Shown here in pieces: positions 29,402 to 38,232 of a stretch of 64,000 nucleotides of DNA. Below the pieces are notes generated by a model, which saw only the letters and a program-made list of their open reading frames with translations, ran no database searches and was not told where the DNA came from. This DNA comes from Microvirga alba (GTDB lineage: Bacteria; Pseudomonadota; Alphaproteobacteria; Rhizobiales; Beijerinckiaceae), in contig NZ_JADQDO010000003.1 in NCBI RefSeq assembly GCF_015694465.1, forward strand, positions 62,001 through 126,000. Reading direction: 5' to 3'. Position 1 is the stretch's first letter. Every line of letters begins with the position of its first letter. Position numbers and translations under genes: made by a program.

Positions 29402-29775
29402 TGAACTTCAGTATCCCCAAGGAATGACGGCAATGCCTCGCGGCGCCGGACTTGACCATCCGACAACCGCGCGATCGTGTCAGCCATATTACACGGAATT
29501 TATTGATCGACCTCTAAGGCGGCATCAAGGGGCTGTACAAGGGGCCAACCCCTCGAATGCCGTTTGACCCTGTTAAAGCCACATTCTGCCCTGTAGTAAG
29601 GAAATCGCGGCCCCGCTTGCGGGGGCTGCATCCGGCATTTGCCGATCTCATCATCCACAGCTGGAGGCGGGCGTTAACCATCTGTTAACCTTGCCGCTCC
29701 CTTTGATGCCCGATGTGGTACAACAAATATTCGGAACAGGCCTGCAAAGGCCTCCACAACGCTTGAGAGTTCATC
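29402..29775. other. Divergent regulatory region between cckA and the FliO-like gene
   Basis: 374 bp between divergent starts; it contains a full CtrA-type site at 29674-29688 and no supported gene. Confidence 0.6.
29674..29688 (+). promoter_or_regulatory. CtrA-type binding site
   Basis: TTAA-CCATCTG-TTAA, exactly the TTAA-N7-TTAA consensus of the cell-cycle regulator CtrA. It lies 88 bp before the GTG of the FliO-like gene and about 273 bp from the cckA start. Confidence 0.75.
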
Positions 29776-30999
29776 GTGTTAGCTCAATTTGGTATCGAAG
29801 CGTCACGGGCGGCCCAGTACGTCATCGCTTTCGCGATCATCCTGGCTTTAGTCGCGCTTTTCGGTCTCGTTCTGCGCAAATTGACGGGCGCTCGGCTCCT
29901 GATGCCCGGTCAGGACCGTGGACGCAGCCGGCAACCGCGCCTCGGCGTCGTCGACATCTATGATCTCGACCGGCAACGCCAGCTCGTCCTGCTTCGCCGG
30001 GACAATGTCGAGCACCTTCTCCTCATCGGCGGCCTCAACGACGTGGTCATCGAGACGAATATCGTCCGCGTGGCGGGTGCGCGCCTCGCGCCGGCACCCA
30101 GCGAAGCCGGCGCCGAGCGGCTCGAGCCGGCTTTCGAGCAGGCCTCGCGTCCGCAGGTCGAGCCGTCCGGTCGTCCTTCCATCGAGACGCAGCTCGCCGC
30201 CCAGCTTGGCGCCTTCATCAAGCGCCCGTCGGAGGAATCCGACATTGAGGAGGAGTTGTCTCCCGTCGCCTCGATCAGTGCGCCGCTCCCGGCGCATACC
30301 GAGCCCGTCCTGAAGCCCGACGTCGTCACCCTGGCCCATGCTCCGGTGGTTTCTCCGCCGGTCTCGCCCGTGGGCGTTCATGGCCTGCGTGCCGAGGCGA
30401 AGTCGCCGGTTTTCCCGAGCGCCCCAGCCGCGCCCGAGCCGATCTTCCCGCGCCCTGAACCGCGCCCGACCTTTACGCCGCCGGCCTTCAAGGCTCCTCC
30501 GCCGCCGCCCGTGGTGCCGGAGATCGTTCGCGCACCTGAGCCTGTCCCCGTCGAGCGGCAAGGCCCGGACGCAGCGATCCTCTCGGACATGGCAAAGCAG
30601 CTTGAAGAAGCGCTGAAGCGCCCCGCGAGCCCGGTTTCCCCGCCAGCGCCGGCACCGGAGCCGGTGCTGCCCAAGCCGGAGATCAAGACCCTGATCGACG
30701 AGGACGAGCTTCTCGAGCCGACCGAGCCCGCAGCCCCGACCGAGATCCTCTTCGAGGAAGAAGAAGAGGTGGCTCAGGAGCCGGAACCGGTCGCCAGGGC
30801 CATGCCGCCCGTGGCGGAACCTGTCCGCCCGCTGCCCCCGCCGGTGCAGCCCGCGCCGCCGCCTGCGCCCCCGAAGGCCGCGGAGCCCGCTCCGGCCGCG
30901 CCCGTCAAGAAAGCTCCCGATCCGTTCTCTGTCGACGAAATCGAGGCCGAATTCGCCCGCCTTCTCGGCCGTCCGACGGAACCCGGCAAGAAGGAGTGA
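29776..30999 (+). CDS. FliO-like membrane protein with long Pro/Ala-rich tail
   Basis: 407 residues from GTG 29776. One N-terminal membrane helix (YVIAFAIILALVALFGLVL, about 15-33) is followed by a short conserved domain, GVVDIYDLDRQRQLVLLRRD and HLLLIGGLNDVVIETNI. This domain matches the FliO/MopB pattern of a small flagellar export-gate accessory protein. About 300 residues of Pro/Ala/Glu-rich, probably disordered sequence follow, ending in a conserved-looking SVDEIEAEFARLLGRPTEPG. No other flagellar gene is nearby. The CtrA site upstream fits flagellar or cell-cycle control. A strong terminator follows. Confidence 0.72.
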   Translation: MLAQFGIEASRAAQYVIAFAIILALVALFGLVLRKLTGARLLMPGQDRGRSRQPRLGVVDIYDLDRQRQLVLLRRDNVEHLLLIGGLNDVVIETNIVRVAGARLAPAPSEAGAERLEPAFEQASRPQVEPSGRPSIETQLAAQLGAFIKRPSEESDIEEELSPVASISAPLPAHTEPVLKPDVVTLAHAPVVSPPVSPVGVHGLRAEAKSPVFPSAPAAPEPIFPRPEPRPTFTPPAFKAPPPPPVVPEIVRAPEPVPVERQGPDAAILSDMAKQLEEALKRPASPVSPPAPAPEPVLPKPEIKTLIDEDELLEPTEPAAPTEILFEEEEEVAQEPEPVARAMPPVAEPVRPLPPPVQPAPPPAPPKAAEPAPAAPVKKAPDPFSVDEIEAEFARLLGRPTEPGKKE

Positions 31000-31040
31000 G
31001 GCGCGAAGCGCCTCCCCCTCCCGAATCCTGCACCGTCAAG

Positions 31041-31073
31041 AAAAAGGGCTCCGCAAGCGGAGCCCTTTTTCTT
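31041..31073. terminator. Bidirectional rho-independent terminator
   Basis: AAAAAGGGCTCCGC, short loop, GCGGAGCCCTTTTTCTTT between the convergent FliO-like gene and dksA. Confidence 0.88.
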
Positions 31074-31101
31074 TGAGGTGTAGGAAAGGCAAGGGCGGAT
31101 T

Positions 31102-31521
31102 CTAGTCGTCCCGATAAACCCGCTCATTGCGCTCGTGACGCTCTTGCGCCTCGAGTGACAAGGTCGCGATGGGGCGAGCCTCGAGGCGCTTGAGGGAAAT
31201 CGGATCGCCGGTTTCCTCACAATAGCCATAAGACCCGTCATCAATCCGCGAGAGAGCGGCGTCGATCTTGGCGATGAGCTTGCGCTGGCGGTCGCGGGCG
31301 CGGAGTTCAATGGCGCGGTCGGTCTCGGAGGAGGCGCGGTCAGCGAGATCGGGATGATTCTCGTTCTCGCTCTGCAAGGTTGCCAGGGTTTCCTGAGCTT
31401 CCTTCAGAATATCGCCCTTCCACCGAATGAGCTTCCGCCTGAAATATTCCCGCTGCCGTTCATTCATGAAGGGCTCGTCTTCAGTCGGTCGATAACCCTC
31501 ATCGATTACGATGTCTGTCAT
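31102..31521 (-). CDS. dksA: DksA/TraR-family RNA polymerase-binding factor
   Basis: 139 residues from ATG 31521 (MTDIVIDEGYRPTEDEPFMN); the longer frame upstream is discarded because this start matches the family. The coiled-coil with DRASSETDRAIELRARDRQRKL carries the DxxD-like tip acidic region, followed by DGSYGYCEETGDPISLKRLEAR. DksA works with ppGpp to reset transcription. Only one of the four zinc-finger cysteines of E. coli DksA is kept (CEET, and ATLSLEAQ where CIDC would be), which is the common alphaproteobacterial form. Confidence 0.94.
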   Translation of the reverse strand: MTDIVIDEGYRPTEDEPFMNERQREYFRRKLIRWKGDILKEAQETLATLQSENENHPDLADRASSETDRAIELRARDRQRKLIAKIDAALSRIDDGSYGYCEETGDPISLKRLEARPIATLSLEAQERHERNERVYRDD

Positions 31522-31696
31522 GTTGGGCCGTTCTATCCCCGATGAACTGTGGCGCCCGTATATAGTGTGTCGAAGCCTGCGACAACGCACTTCCGCGTCA
31601 CCGTTTTGTCTAAGAAGACCAGATACTTCGTCTTCCGCGCCTTATGAAACAAGAAAACAGGCCGGAAGCCGAACGATTTGCCGCACCCCTTACGAA

Positions 31697-32737
31697 TCAA
31701 CGAAAACGGCGCAAAGCCTCGGCCACGTCCGCCTCGATCACCTTCGCGATGGGGGCCCGGTAGTGCATCATGTCGAAGAACAGCTCCGGATCGCGGTTCT
31801 CGGGCCGGTCCACGCGCCAATCGACCACCGCCGTCCTGGCGTGGACCTGAGCCACCGACGCCACCGACGCCTTGCAGGCCCGATCGACGAAGGCGGCCTC
31901 GGTGTTCGGCAACGGCATCAGGTTCTTGTAAGCGGGCGGAATGATGAGGACGAGGGGCATGTCCTTCGGCAGCGATACCGCGACATCCTTCAGCCGCTCA
32001 ATCGCCGGAAACTGCCGCCTGCCCTCGAGAGGGTCGCGCTCCAGGCGCGGATCGTTGGCATGGGGCGTCTGCTCGAGCCGCTTGCGGATCTCCGGGTTCG
32101 TCGTATAGCCGAGGCGGATGTAATCGGGCTCGTAGTCCCAGTACCCGTCCGGCCGGGCGCGCTCCGCCTTCTTTCCAAACACATAGGACAAGCGGCGCGG
32201 CAATTCTTCCAGGATGTCATACCGCACGAGGCCACGGGCATATTCCAGCGGGTCGGCGCTGTAGAGCCAGAACGGGAACGGCTTGTCGTTCGGCAAGGCG
32301 GGATCGGACGTGCACCACAAGTCATCGACGCTGACCACCAGCGCCTTCGGCTGCTCCTTACGATGCCGAAGGAACCAGTCGATCAGGGTCAGATGCTCCT
32401 TCGGCCCCGACCCCGGAACCGCCAACTGGACGAAGTTGAGCCCCGTGGCCTCGTTCAGCCGCTCGGGCGAGAGCATCTGGATCCGGGAATTGCCCGAAAT
32501 CATGGCGTTGAAAGCGGGATCGCGGCCACGGCTCGGATTGGCCTTGCGCGGCCCCTGGGGCCTCACCCCAGCCTTGGCAAACAGGGAGGAGCGGCCCGTG
32601 TCATACGGGTCGACCGCGTAAGCAACGGCGGCGATTGCCACGACGGCGATTGCGGTCGCGGCAAGAAGCGTGACCGCGAAGCTCCGCCAGGATCGGGCCT
32701 CAGAACTGGAAGTAGATGAATTCATAGTTCGCATCAT
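31697..32737 (-). CDS. SGNH/AlgX-like accessory protein of an MBOAT acyltransferase
   Basis: 346-residue protein with one N-terminal membrane anchor (FAVTLLAATAIAVVAIAAVAYA) and a periplasmic domain. FNAMISGNSRIQMLSPE holds a GNSR block like the first block of SGNH-type AlgJ/AlgX/DltD-like proteins, and the C-terminal FFDMMHYRAPIAK supplies the Asp-x-x-His. The start overlaps the 3-prime end of the MBOAT gene; ATG 32725 is an alternative. By analogy with AlgI/AlgJ it may transfer an acyl (often acetyl) group to an extracellular polymer after export of the group by the MBOAT partner. The polymer is unknown. Confidence 0.75.
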   Translation of the reverse strand: MMRTMNSSTSSSEARSWRSFAVTLLAATAIAVVAIAAVAYAVDPYDTGRSSLFAKAGVRPQGPRKANPSRGRDPAFNAMISGNSRIQMLSPERLNEATGLNFVQLAVPGSGPKEHLTLIDWFLRHRKEQPKALVVSVDDLWCTSDPALPNDKPFPFWLYSADPLEYARGLVRYDILEELPRRLSYVFGKKAERARPDGYWDYEPDYIRLGYTTNPEIRKRLEQTPHANDPRLERDPLEGRRQFPAIERLKDVAVSLPKDMPLVLIIPPAYKNLMPLPNTEAAFVDRACKASVASVAQVHARTAVVDWRVDRPENRDPELFFDMMHYRAPIAKVIEADVAEALRRFR

Positions 32738-34073
32738 CGCCGATCTTGAACAACACGATCACGAAGAGGAGCGCGAAGGCGACCGCGATCCAACGCTTCG
32801 GCGGCAGCTTGTGAATCACGGTCCAGGAGGTCGGCCCGATCATGGAGATGGCCGCGCCCACCGCGATAGCGCGCCATTTCATGTTGAAGCCTTCGGGCCC
32901 AAAGCCGAGCAGCCCCTTATACATGCGCCCCGCCACCTCGAAACTGCCGGAGCGGAAGACGAGAAGGGTCAGCACGAAGAAGGTGAAGGTCAACGCCCAA
33001 CCGAGAATGCTCGGCATGGTCAATCCGGCCCTGCGCCACAAAACGGCGACGCTTTGGCCAACCCCATGCAGCGCGCCCCATGCGAGAAAGGTCCAGCCTG
33101 CCCCATGCCAGAGACCGCCGAGAGCCATGGTCGCGGTCAGGGCGGCGAGTTGGAGAACCAGGCCTTTCCGGCTGCCGCCGAGCGCGATGTAGAGATAATC
33201 GCGTAGGAAGCGCGACAGGGTCATGTGCCAGCGCCGCCAGAAATCCTGCAGCGAGGTGGCGCGGTAAGGCGCGTCAAAGTTCTGCGGCAGCACGATGCCG
33301 AACAGGAGGGCGAGGCCCAGCGCCATGTCGGTGTAGCCGGAAAAGTCGAAATAGACCTGGAACGTGAAGCCGAGCGCCCCTTGCCAGGCTTCGCCCATGC
33401 CGATCGGCCCGCCGGCTTGGGCTGTCTGGAAGATCGGATTGGTGTAGTCGGCAAGCTGGTCGCCTAGAAACACCTTCTTCGCGAGGCCGACGACCAGCAG
33501 CATGAGGCCGCGTGCAAAACGTTCCTGCGCATCGGAGCGCTGATAGGGGCGCTCCTCGAACTGGTGCATGATCTCGCTCCAGCGCACGAGCGGACCGGCG
33601 AGAACCTGCGGGAAGAAGGCGATGTAGAGGCCATACCGGACGAGATCGTAGCGGGGCGCTTTGCCCTTCTTCAGATCCGTCAGATACATGATGTGGTGGA
33701 AGGTGAAGAACGAAATGCCGAGCGGCAGGGCCACGTCCCAATGGGAGGCCTGAACGCCGGGAATCAGGTTCGCCACATCGGCGAAGAAATTGAAGTACTT
33801 GAAGATCGCGAGAACGAGGAGGTTCGCCGTGATCGCCAGCGGGATCAGAATATCCCGGCCCGAGCGCATGAACGCCTCGGCGACGAGCCAGTTCACCAGG
33901 ACCGAAACCGCGAGCAACGGCGCGAAGCGCCAATCCCAATAGCTGTAGAAGGACAGGGAGAGGACGAGCAGCAGCGGCAGGCGCCATTCGGGCCTGAACC
34001 GCTCTACGAGCCAGTGCATCAGAAGTGCGATCGGCAGGAAACCGCAAAGGAAGATGAACGAGTTGAAGAGCAT
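32700..34073 (-). CDS. MBOAT-family O-acyltransferase (AlgI/DltB-like)
   Basis: 457-residue polytopic membrane protein. It has the MBOAT pattern with YFDFSGYTDMALGLALLFGI, RDYLYIALGGSRKG and the essential histidine region MALGGLWHGAGWTFLAWG. AlgI and DltB move activated acyl groups across the membrane for attachment to surface polysaccharide or teichoic acid. It is paired with the downstream SGNH-like gene (overlap of about 38 bp), a typical two-protein acylation unit. No polysaccharide synthesis genes are adjacent, so the acceptor is not revealed by context. Confidence 0.93.
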   Translation of the reverse strand: MLFNSFIFLCGFLPIALLMHWLVERFRPEWRLPLLLVLSLSFYSYWDWRFAPLLAVSVLVNWLVAEAFMRSGRDILIPLAITANLLVLAIFKYFNFFADVANLIPGVQASHWDVALPLGISFFTFHHIMYLTDLKKGKAPRYDLVRYGLYIAFFPQVLAGPLVRWSEIMHQFEERPYQRSDAQERFARGLMLLVVGLAKKVFLGDQLADYTNPIFQTAQAGGPIGMGEAWQGALGFTFQVYFDFSGYTDMALGLALLFGIVLPQNFDAPYRATSLQDFWRRWHMTLSRFLRDYLYIALGGSRKGLVLQLAALTATMALGGLWHGAGWTFLAWGALHGVGQSVAVLWRRAGLTMPSILGWALTFTFFVLTLLVFRSGSFEVAGRMYKGLLGFGPEGFNMKWRAIAVGAAISMIGPTSWTVIHKLPPKRWIAVAFALLFVIVLFKIGDDANYEFIYFQF

Positions 34074-34196
34074 CGCCGCTTGAACGTTATTGAACGGCGC
34101 GTAACGCTCCCTTCCGCGCCTGAAGGCGGGCCCTTGTGCGGGAATGCGGGCCGCGCGTCAACTTTCGGCACGCCAAAGCTTTGTTGTGGCAGGGCC

Positions 34197-35183
34197 TCAA
34201 ACCGCTGCCGCCTCGGCCCGTTTTGCCAGTTCTCCGGCCACATCGCCGATCTTCGGCGGCTCCTCGCGGATGAAGGGCAGCGGACGGCAGACCGAGAGCG
34301 CGGCCAAGCCGAATCGGGCGGTCATCAGCCCGTTCAGCACCCCCTCCCCCAGCTTGGCCGAGATGCGGGCCGCGAGACCGAGGCCGAGTACTTGCTGCAT
34401 CAAGCTGTCACCCACAGCCATGCCGCCGGTCACCGCGAGATGGTTGAAGGCCGCCTTGGCAAGCCGCAGGAATCCGAACAGGCCGGGCCTGCCGCCATAG
34501 ATTCGCGCCAGTGTCCGCAGCAGCCTCACGGCCGCGAAAATCACGAAGGCCACGTCCACGATGGCGCGCGGGCTCACCGCCGTGACCAGCGACACCTGCT
34601 TCGCTGCCCCCGCGATGGCGCGCTTGGCCTGGGCATCCAGGGGGGCCAGAAGCTCCCGCTCGGCGATGGCGAGACGATCATCCGCGTCGATGATCTCGTC
34701 CGACAGACCTTTCAGCCGCGCGCGCCCTTGAGCGGCGCTGGCCCTGCCACCGTAAAGGTCCAGGAGATCCGCGACGATGCCCTTGGCAGCCTTGTGGTCC
34801 TTGACCGAGAGCGCATCGATGGCGGCCTCGCGCAGGCGCTCGATCTTCTTTTCCCGCCAGATACCCATGGCCTCGCGGCCGATGATGATTGCGAAGGCAA
34901 GCGCCGCCACGAGGGTCAGGGCGAGCGCCACCCAGCCGAGCCACGGCGCGAGGACGTAGAGATCGGCAATCAGCCTTTCGAGCCCCAACCCGACACCCAG
35001 CACGATCAGCCCGGACAGGGCGGATAGCAAAATGCCGACCCACGGAGCGCGGCGCTTTTCGCCCATGGGCACGATGATCCCATCCGCCGCCTCGATGGCG
35101 TCGAACGGTTCGTCGGTCACTTGAATCGCGCCACTCGCCACATTCGGGTCGTCGAGGCGGACAGCGCGGGGATGGCGGGTCAT
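34197..35183 (-). CDS. YcjF-family (TIGR01620) inner-membrane protein
   Basis: 328 residues. An Asp/Ala-rich N-terminal cytoplasmic part precedes two membrane helices (VGILLSALSGLIVLGVGLGL and WLGWVALALTLVAALAFAII). The conserved C-terminal region of the family contains AAKQVSLVTAVSPRAIVDVA, RIYGGRPGLFGFLRL and HLAVTGGMAVGDSL. It is always found beside YcjX, and here overlaps the YcjX gene by 4 bp (ATGA). E. coli YcjX-YcjF belong to the sigma-32/phage-shock-associated genes; the molecular role remains unknown. Confidence 0.9.
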   Translation of the reverse strand: MTRHPRAVRLDDPNVASGAIQVTDEPFDAIEAADGIIVPMGEKRRAPWVGILLSALSGLIVLGVGLGLERLIADLYVLAPWLGWVALALTLVAALAFAIIIGREAMGIWREKKIERLREAAIDALSVKDHKAAKGIVADLLDLYGGRASAAQGRARLKGLSDEIIDADDRLAIAERELLAPLDAQAKRAIAGAAKQVSLVTAVSPRAIVDVAFVIFAAVRLLRTLARIYGGRPGLFGFLRLAKAAFNHLAVTGGMAVGDSLMQQVLGLGLAARISAKLGEGVLNGLMTARFGLAALSVCRPLPFIREEPPKIGDVAGELAKRAEAAAV

Positions 35184-36628
35184 GCGAAACGGTCCCCCAG
35201 CAGGAATTCAAGAGCGCGGTCGAGGCGGATATGGGGCATCTTGGCCATGCGGCCCGCCACATCGACCGGCAGCTTCGGCGGCCTGAAGCGCGGAAACCGC
35301 AACGATCCGGGCGGCACCGCCCCTTGGAACACGGCCTCCGCCGTTTCCGGCAGCTCGCCGGGAAAGATCGCAGCCTCGGCCTCCCCGTCGAAGATCTCGT
35401 CGCCGACCCGCTCGCCCGCCTCCGGCGTCCCGGCCACTGCCCGCAACGTCTCGCGGCCCTCGCGGATGGTCGTCTCGCGGGTGGCGCGCACGGACGCCAG
35501 CGCCACCGTGCCGACCCGCGCCCCCGCCGCCTCCGTGCGCCGCGCGGCGCGGTTGACGAGAAGACGCAGAATGGCGTCGAGCCGATCATGGTCCGTGTGA
35601 TGAATGTGGTCCGCCTTGGTCGCCGCGAACAGAACCCGGTCGGCGCGGGGCGAGAACAGGCGCGACATGAAGGTGTTGCGTCCAATGCGGAAGGCCATCA
35701 GCACCTGATCGAGCGCCTCCTCCAACTCAGCGAGCGCCGCTGGCCCGGCATCGATGGCGGCGAGCACATCGACCAGCACGATCTGCCGGTCGATGCGCTG
35801 GAAGTGATCGCGGAAGAACGGCCGCACCACATGGGTTTTATACGCCTCGAACCGCCGTTCCATGAGAGCGGCGAAGCTGCCCGGCGCGATGGGCAGGCCC
35901 GCGGGCAGATCGAGCGGCGCGAAGGTCAGAGCGGGCGAGCCCGCGAGATCGCCCGGCATCAGGAACCGGCCCGGCGGGGTCGTGGCGACCGCCTCATCGC
36001 CGGCACGCAGGGCATTCAGATACTCCTTGAAGGCATCGCTCGCTTTGGCGGCGAGAACCTCGTCGGCGGAGCCTGCTGGATCGAAGGTCTTGAGAATCTC
36101 GTGCCACGAACCGGCCACCCGCGCCCGGTCGCTACGGCGGCTCGCCTCAATGGTCTGCTTCGACCATTGCGCATAACCGGCTTCGAGAAGGGCGAGATCG
36201 AGCAGCCATTCGCCCGGATAATCCACGATATCCAGGGCAAGCGACGCGGGACCCGTGCGCCACCCGGCCTTGCGCTCGTATTCGATATCGACGCGCAACT
36301 CGCTGATGCGGTTCGTGGACAATGGCCAGCGGCGGCCCTCTGTCAGCGCCGCCATATGCTCCTCATAAGGAAAGCGAGGAATTGTATCATCCGGCTGATG
36401 CGCCAGATGCGCCCGCCGGATGCGGCCCTCGGCCGAGGCACGGAAAGCGGGAAGGCTCGTGCCGCGCGTCAGGTGATGCACCAGAGCCGTCGTGAACACG
36501 GTCTTGCCCGAGCGGGCGAGGCCCGTCACGCCGAGGCGAAGCGAAGGCTGGACCAGTTGCCCGGAGGCCTCCCACAGGGATTGCGCGGCTGATCCGGCGC
36601 GAGAGGCAAGATTGGTGATCACGGACAC
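35180..36628 (-). CDS. YcjX-family P-loop GTPase-like protein
   Basis: 482 residues. The Walker A LGVTGLARSGKTVFTTALVH lies at about residues 32-51. Further family segments are VDYPGEWLLDLALLE, TFAPLDLP, QIVLVDVLAAIDAGPAAL and FAATKADHIHHTDHDRL, where TKAD resembles the NKxD guanine motif. It forms a two-gene operon with the YcjF-type gene. It is a probable stress-associated GTPase of unknown target, partly dependent on its membrane partner. Confidence 0.92.
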   Translation of the reverse strand: MSVITNLASRAGSAAQSLWEASGQLVQPSLRLGVTGLARSGKTVFTTALVHHLTRGTSLPAFRASAEGRIRRAHLAHQPDDTIPRFPYEEHMAALTEGRRWPLSTNRISELRVDIEYERKAGWRTGPASLALDIVDYPGEWLLDLALLEAGYAQWSKQTIEASRRSDRARVAGSWHEILKTFDPAGSADEVLAAKASDAFKEYLNALRAGDEAVATTPPGRFLMPGDLAGSPALTFAPLDLPAGLPIAPGSFAALMERRFEAYKTHVVRPFFRDHFQRIDRQIVLVDVLAAIDAGPAALAELEEALDQVLMAFRIGRNTFMSRLFSPRADRVLFAATKADHIHHTDHDRLDAILRLLVNRAARRTEAAGARVGTVALASVRATRETTIREGRETLRAVAGTPEAGERVGDEIFDGEAEAAIFPGELPETAEAVFQGAVPPGSLRFPRFRPPKLPVDVAGRMAKMPHIRLDRALEFLLGDRFA

Positions 36629-36697
36629 GAAGATAAACCTAGTTCGCTCAAGCCACGCTTGAAGGTGGGGCCTGAGGCGTCTGCGTGCAAGGCGACG

Positions 36698-37720
36698 TCA
36701 GTGTGCGGAAGTCTTCGCCTGGTCCTGAGCCACGTCGCCTTTCGCGTTCGCCTCTGCCTTCGTGGCAGCGCGCTGGACCGCCCTACCCACGAGGTCCGGG
36801 CTCGCGCGTAAGAGCCCAAGCTCGAAGGCGGACATGGCGAGCATGACGGGGCTCAAATTGGGCAAGGGCGTCCCATCGTCCGCGAAAAGCTCAAGGTCGT
36901 CGCTGGGGCCGATGCCGAGGTTTTCGACCATCGCGTTGGCGTAATTTCGCAAGCGCTGCTCGTCAGGCGCGCAACCCGTCGCGGTATTCGCTTTCGGGGT
37001 CGCGGTGGCAACCTTCACGGGCGCAACCGGCTTCACGCGCGGCGGAGGAGCAGGAGGCGATCGATGATGCTCCCCCATGCCGACGGCGATATCGGGCACG
37101 CGATATTGCGGCACCGTGGCCTGCATCACCATCGAAACCCGCCCCGGCTTCGCACCCCGCCCCGGCTGGGCCGTGAATTTGACGCTCCGGTGGGAAGCGA
37201 GATAGCGCGCCCGCAACGTGTTGCCGATGCCCTTGATGGCGAGCGACGCGATTCCGCCGAAACTGGTGGCGACGCCACAATCAGCCGGAGCCCAGCGGCG
37301 CACGATATCGAGGGCGGATTTTCGATTAAACTGCAGATAATAGCGCCGCAGCAACGTCGCTGCGGCATCCGCCCCCTGATCGGCTGACACGAAACCCACA
37401 TGGCCCTCGGTGTCGGTGGCGAGTTCACCGTCCCAGCGGGCGCTCTTCACGCACCAGTAATTGTTGAGCTTCACGCACCGCGTGACGACGGGCCGCTCGA
37501 TCTTGAACAGGGCCGCCATTAACGCGATGGGCTTGGGCTCCAGCGCATCGGCCGCCTGAAGCCGCCAATTGGTAACCTCGCGCGTCTCGGTCTCATACCG
37601 CGCCATGATGGCGCCCGCCGCCGCGCTCGGGCGGGCGGCGGTTTCGTCCCGGGGTGCCGGCTCACCCGGCAGAATGGCTCGGGCTGCCAGAACCAGCGCG
37701 AGAAGCGTGTGAGGCATCAT
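36698..37720 (-). CDS. Uncharacterised exported protein
   Basis: 340 residues with an N-terminal hydrophobic signal (HTLLALVLAARAILPG). The middle part (GHVGFVSADQGADAAATLLR, YYLQFNRKSALDIVRRWAPA) resembles the segment of structural P5/muramidase-associated proteins that tests whether an input is a patterned peptidoglycan-type substrate, but I would not assign a function from that. A Pro/Lys-rich linker (about residues 205-240) leads to a C-terminal helical part. No catalytic motif is clear. It is upstream of YcjX-YcjF only in map order, being a separate unit. Confidence 0.6.
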   Translation of the reverse strand: MMPHTLLALVLAARAILPGEPAPRDETAARPSAAAGAIMARYETETREVTNWRLQAADALEPKPIALMAALFKIERPVVTRCVKLNNYWCVKSARWDGELATDTEGHVGFVSADQGADAAATLLRRYYLQFNRKSALDIVRRWAPADCGVATSFGGIASLAIKGIGNTLRARYLASHRSVKFTAQPGRGAKPGRVSMVMQATVPQYRVPDIAVGMGEHHRSPPAPPPRVKPVAPVKVATATPKANTATGCAPDEQRLRNYANAMVENLGIGPSDDLELFADDGTPLPNLSPVMLAMSAFELGLLRASPDLVGRAVQRAATKAEANAKGDVAQDQAKTSAH

Positions 37721-37802
37721 GATGCGGCACGGCCTCCGAATTGCGCCGGAAGCGTCGAGGCGGCTCCAGGCAGAACGATGGTGGCTGCGAAAGGTTCATG
37801 GG

Positions 37803-38189
37803 TCAGGATCTGTTCAGGGTCACGGCGGCGCGAATGAGAGCCTTCAACGCCTCCTCGTTTATCGTCTCGCCCTCGCGAAAGTCGATCGCGCGCCTCGTGT
37901 TCCCGTCAAGACTGGAATTGAAGAGGCCCGAAGGATCCGACAAAGCCGCACCTTTGGCGAAGGTCATTTTCACGACGCTCTTGTAAGTCTCGCCTGTGCA
38001 GATCAATCCGCCGTGCGACCACACCGGAACCCCTCTCCACTTCCACTCCTCGACGACGTCGGGATCGGCTTCTTTGACCAAGGCACGAAGCCGGCTGAGC
38101 ATCTCGCCCCGCCAGTCGCCGAGCTCCTCGATTTTCGCGTCTATCAGCTCAGAGGGAGACGTGCTGTTCTGCGATCCGCTCTGCTTCAT
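37803..38189 (-). CDS. DUF1801-family protein
   Basis: 128-residue soluble protein matching the DUF1801 (YdhG-like) pattern. It shows SRLRALVKEADPDVVEEWKW near the N-terminus, GVPVWSHGGLICTGETYKSVVKMTF with the conserved aromatic/basic core, and FREGETINEEALKALIRAA at the C-terminus. The structure class is known, the function is not. It is followed by a gap of about 45 bp to the phosphatase gene on the same strand, so the two may be cotranscribed. Confidence 0.82.
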   Translation of the reverse strand: MKQSGSQNSTSPSELIDAKIEELGDWRGEMLSRLRALVKEADPDVVEEWKWRGVPVWSHGGLICTGETYKSVVKMTFAKGAALSDPSGLFNSSLDGNTRRAIDFREGETINEEALKALIRAAVTLNRS

Positions 38190-38232
38190 GCTCGTTTTCC
38201 CTCCTTAGTCCCAAGGCGTCATTGACTCTGGC

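Noticed and set aside
26903..29404. 833-residue open frame antisense to cckA
   Set aside because: Shadow of the cckA codon pattern; Arg/Gly/His-rich with no domain.
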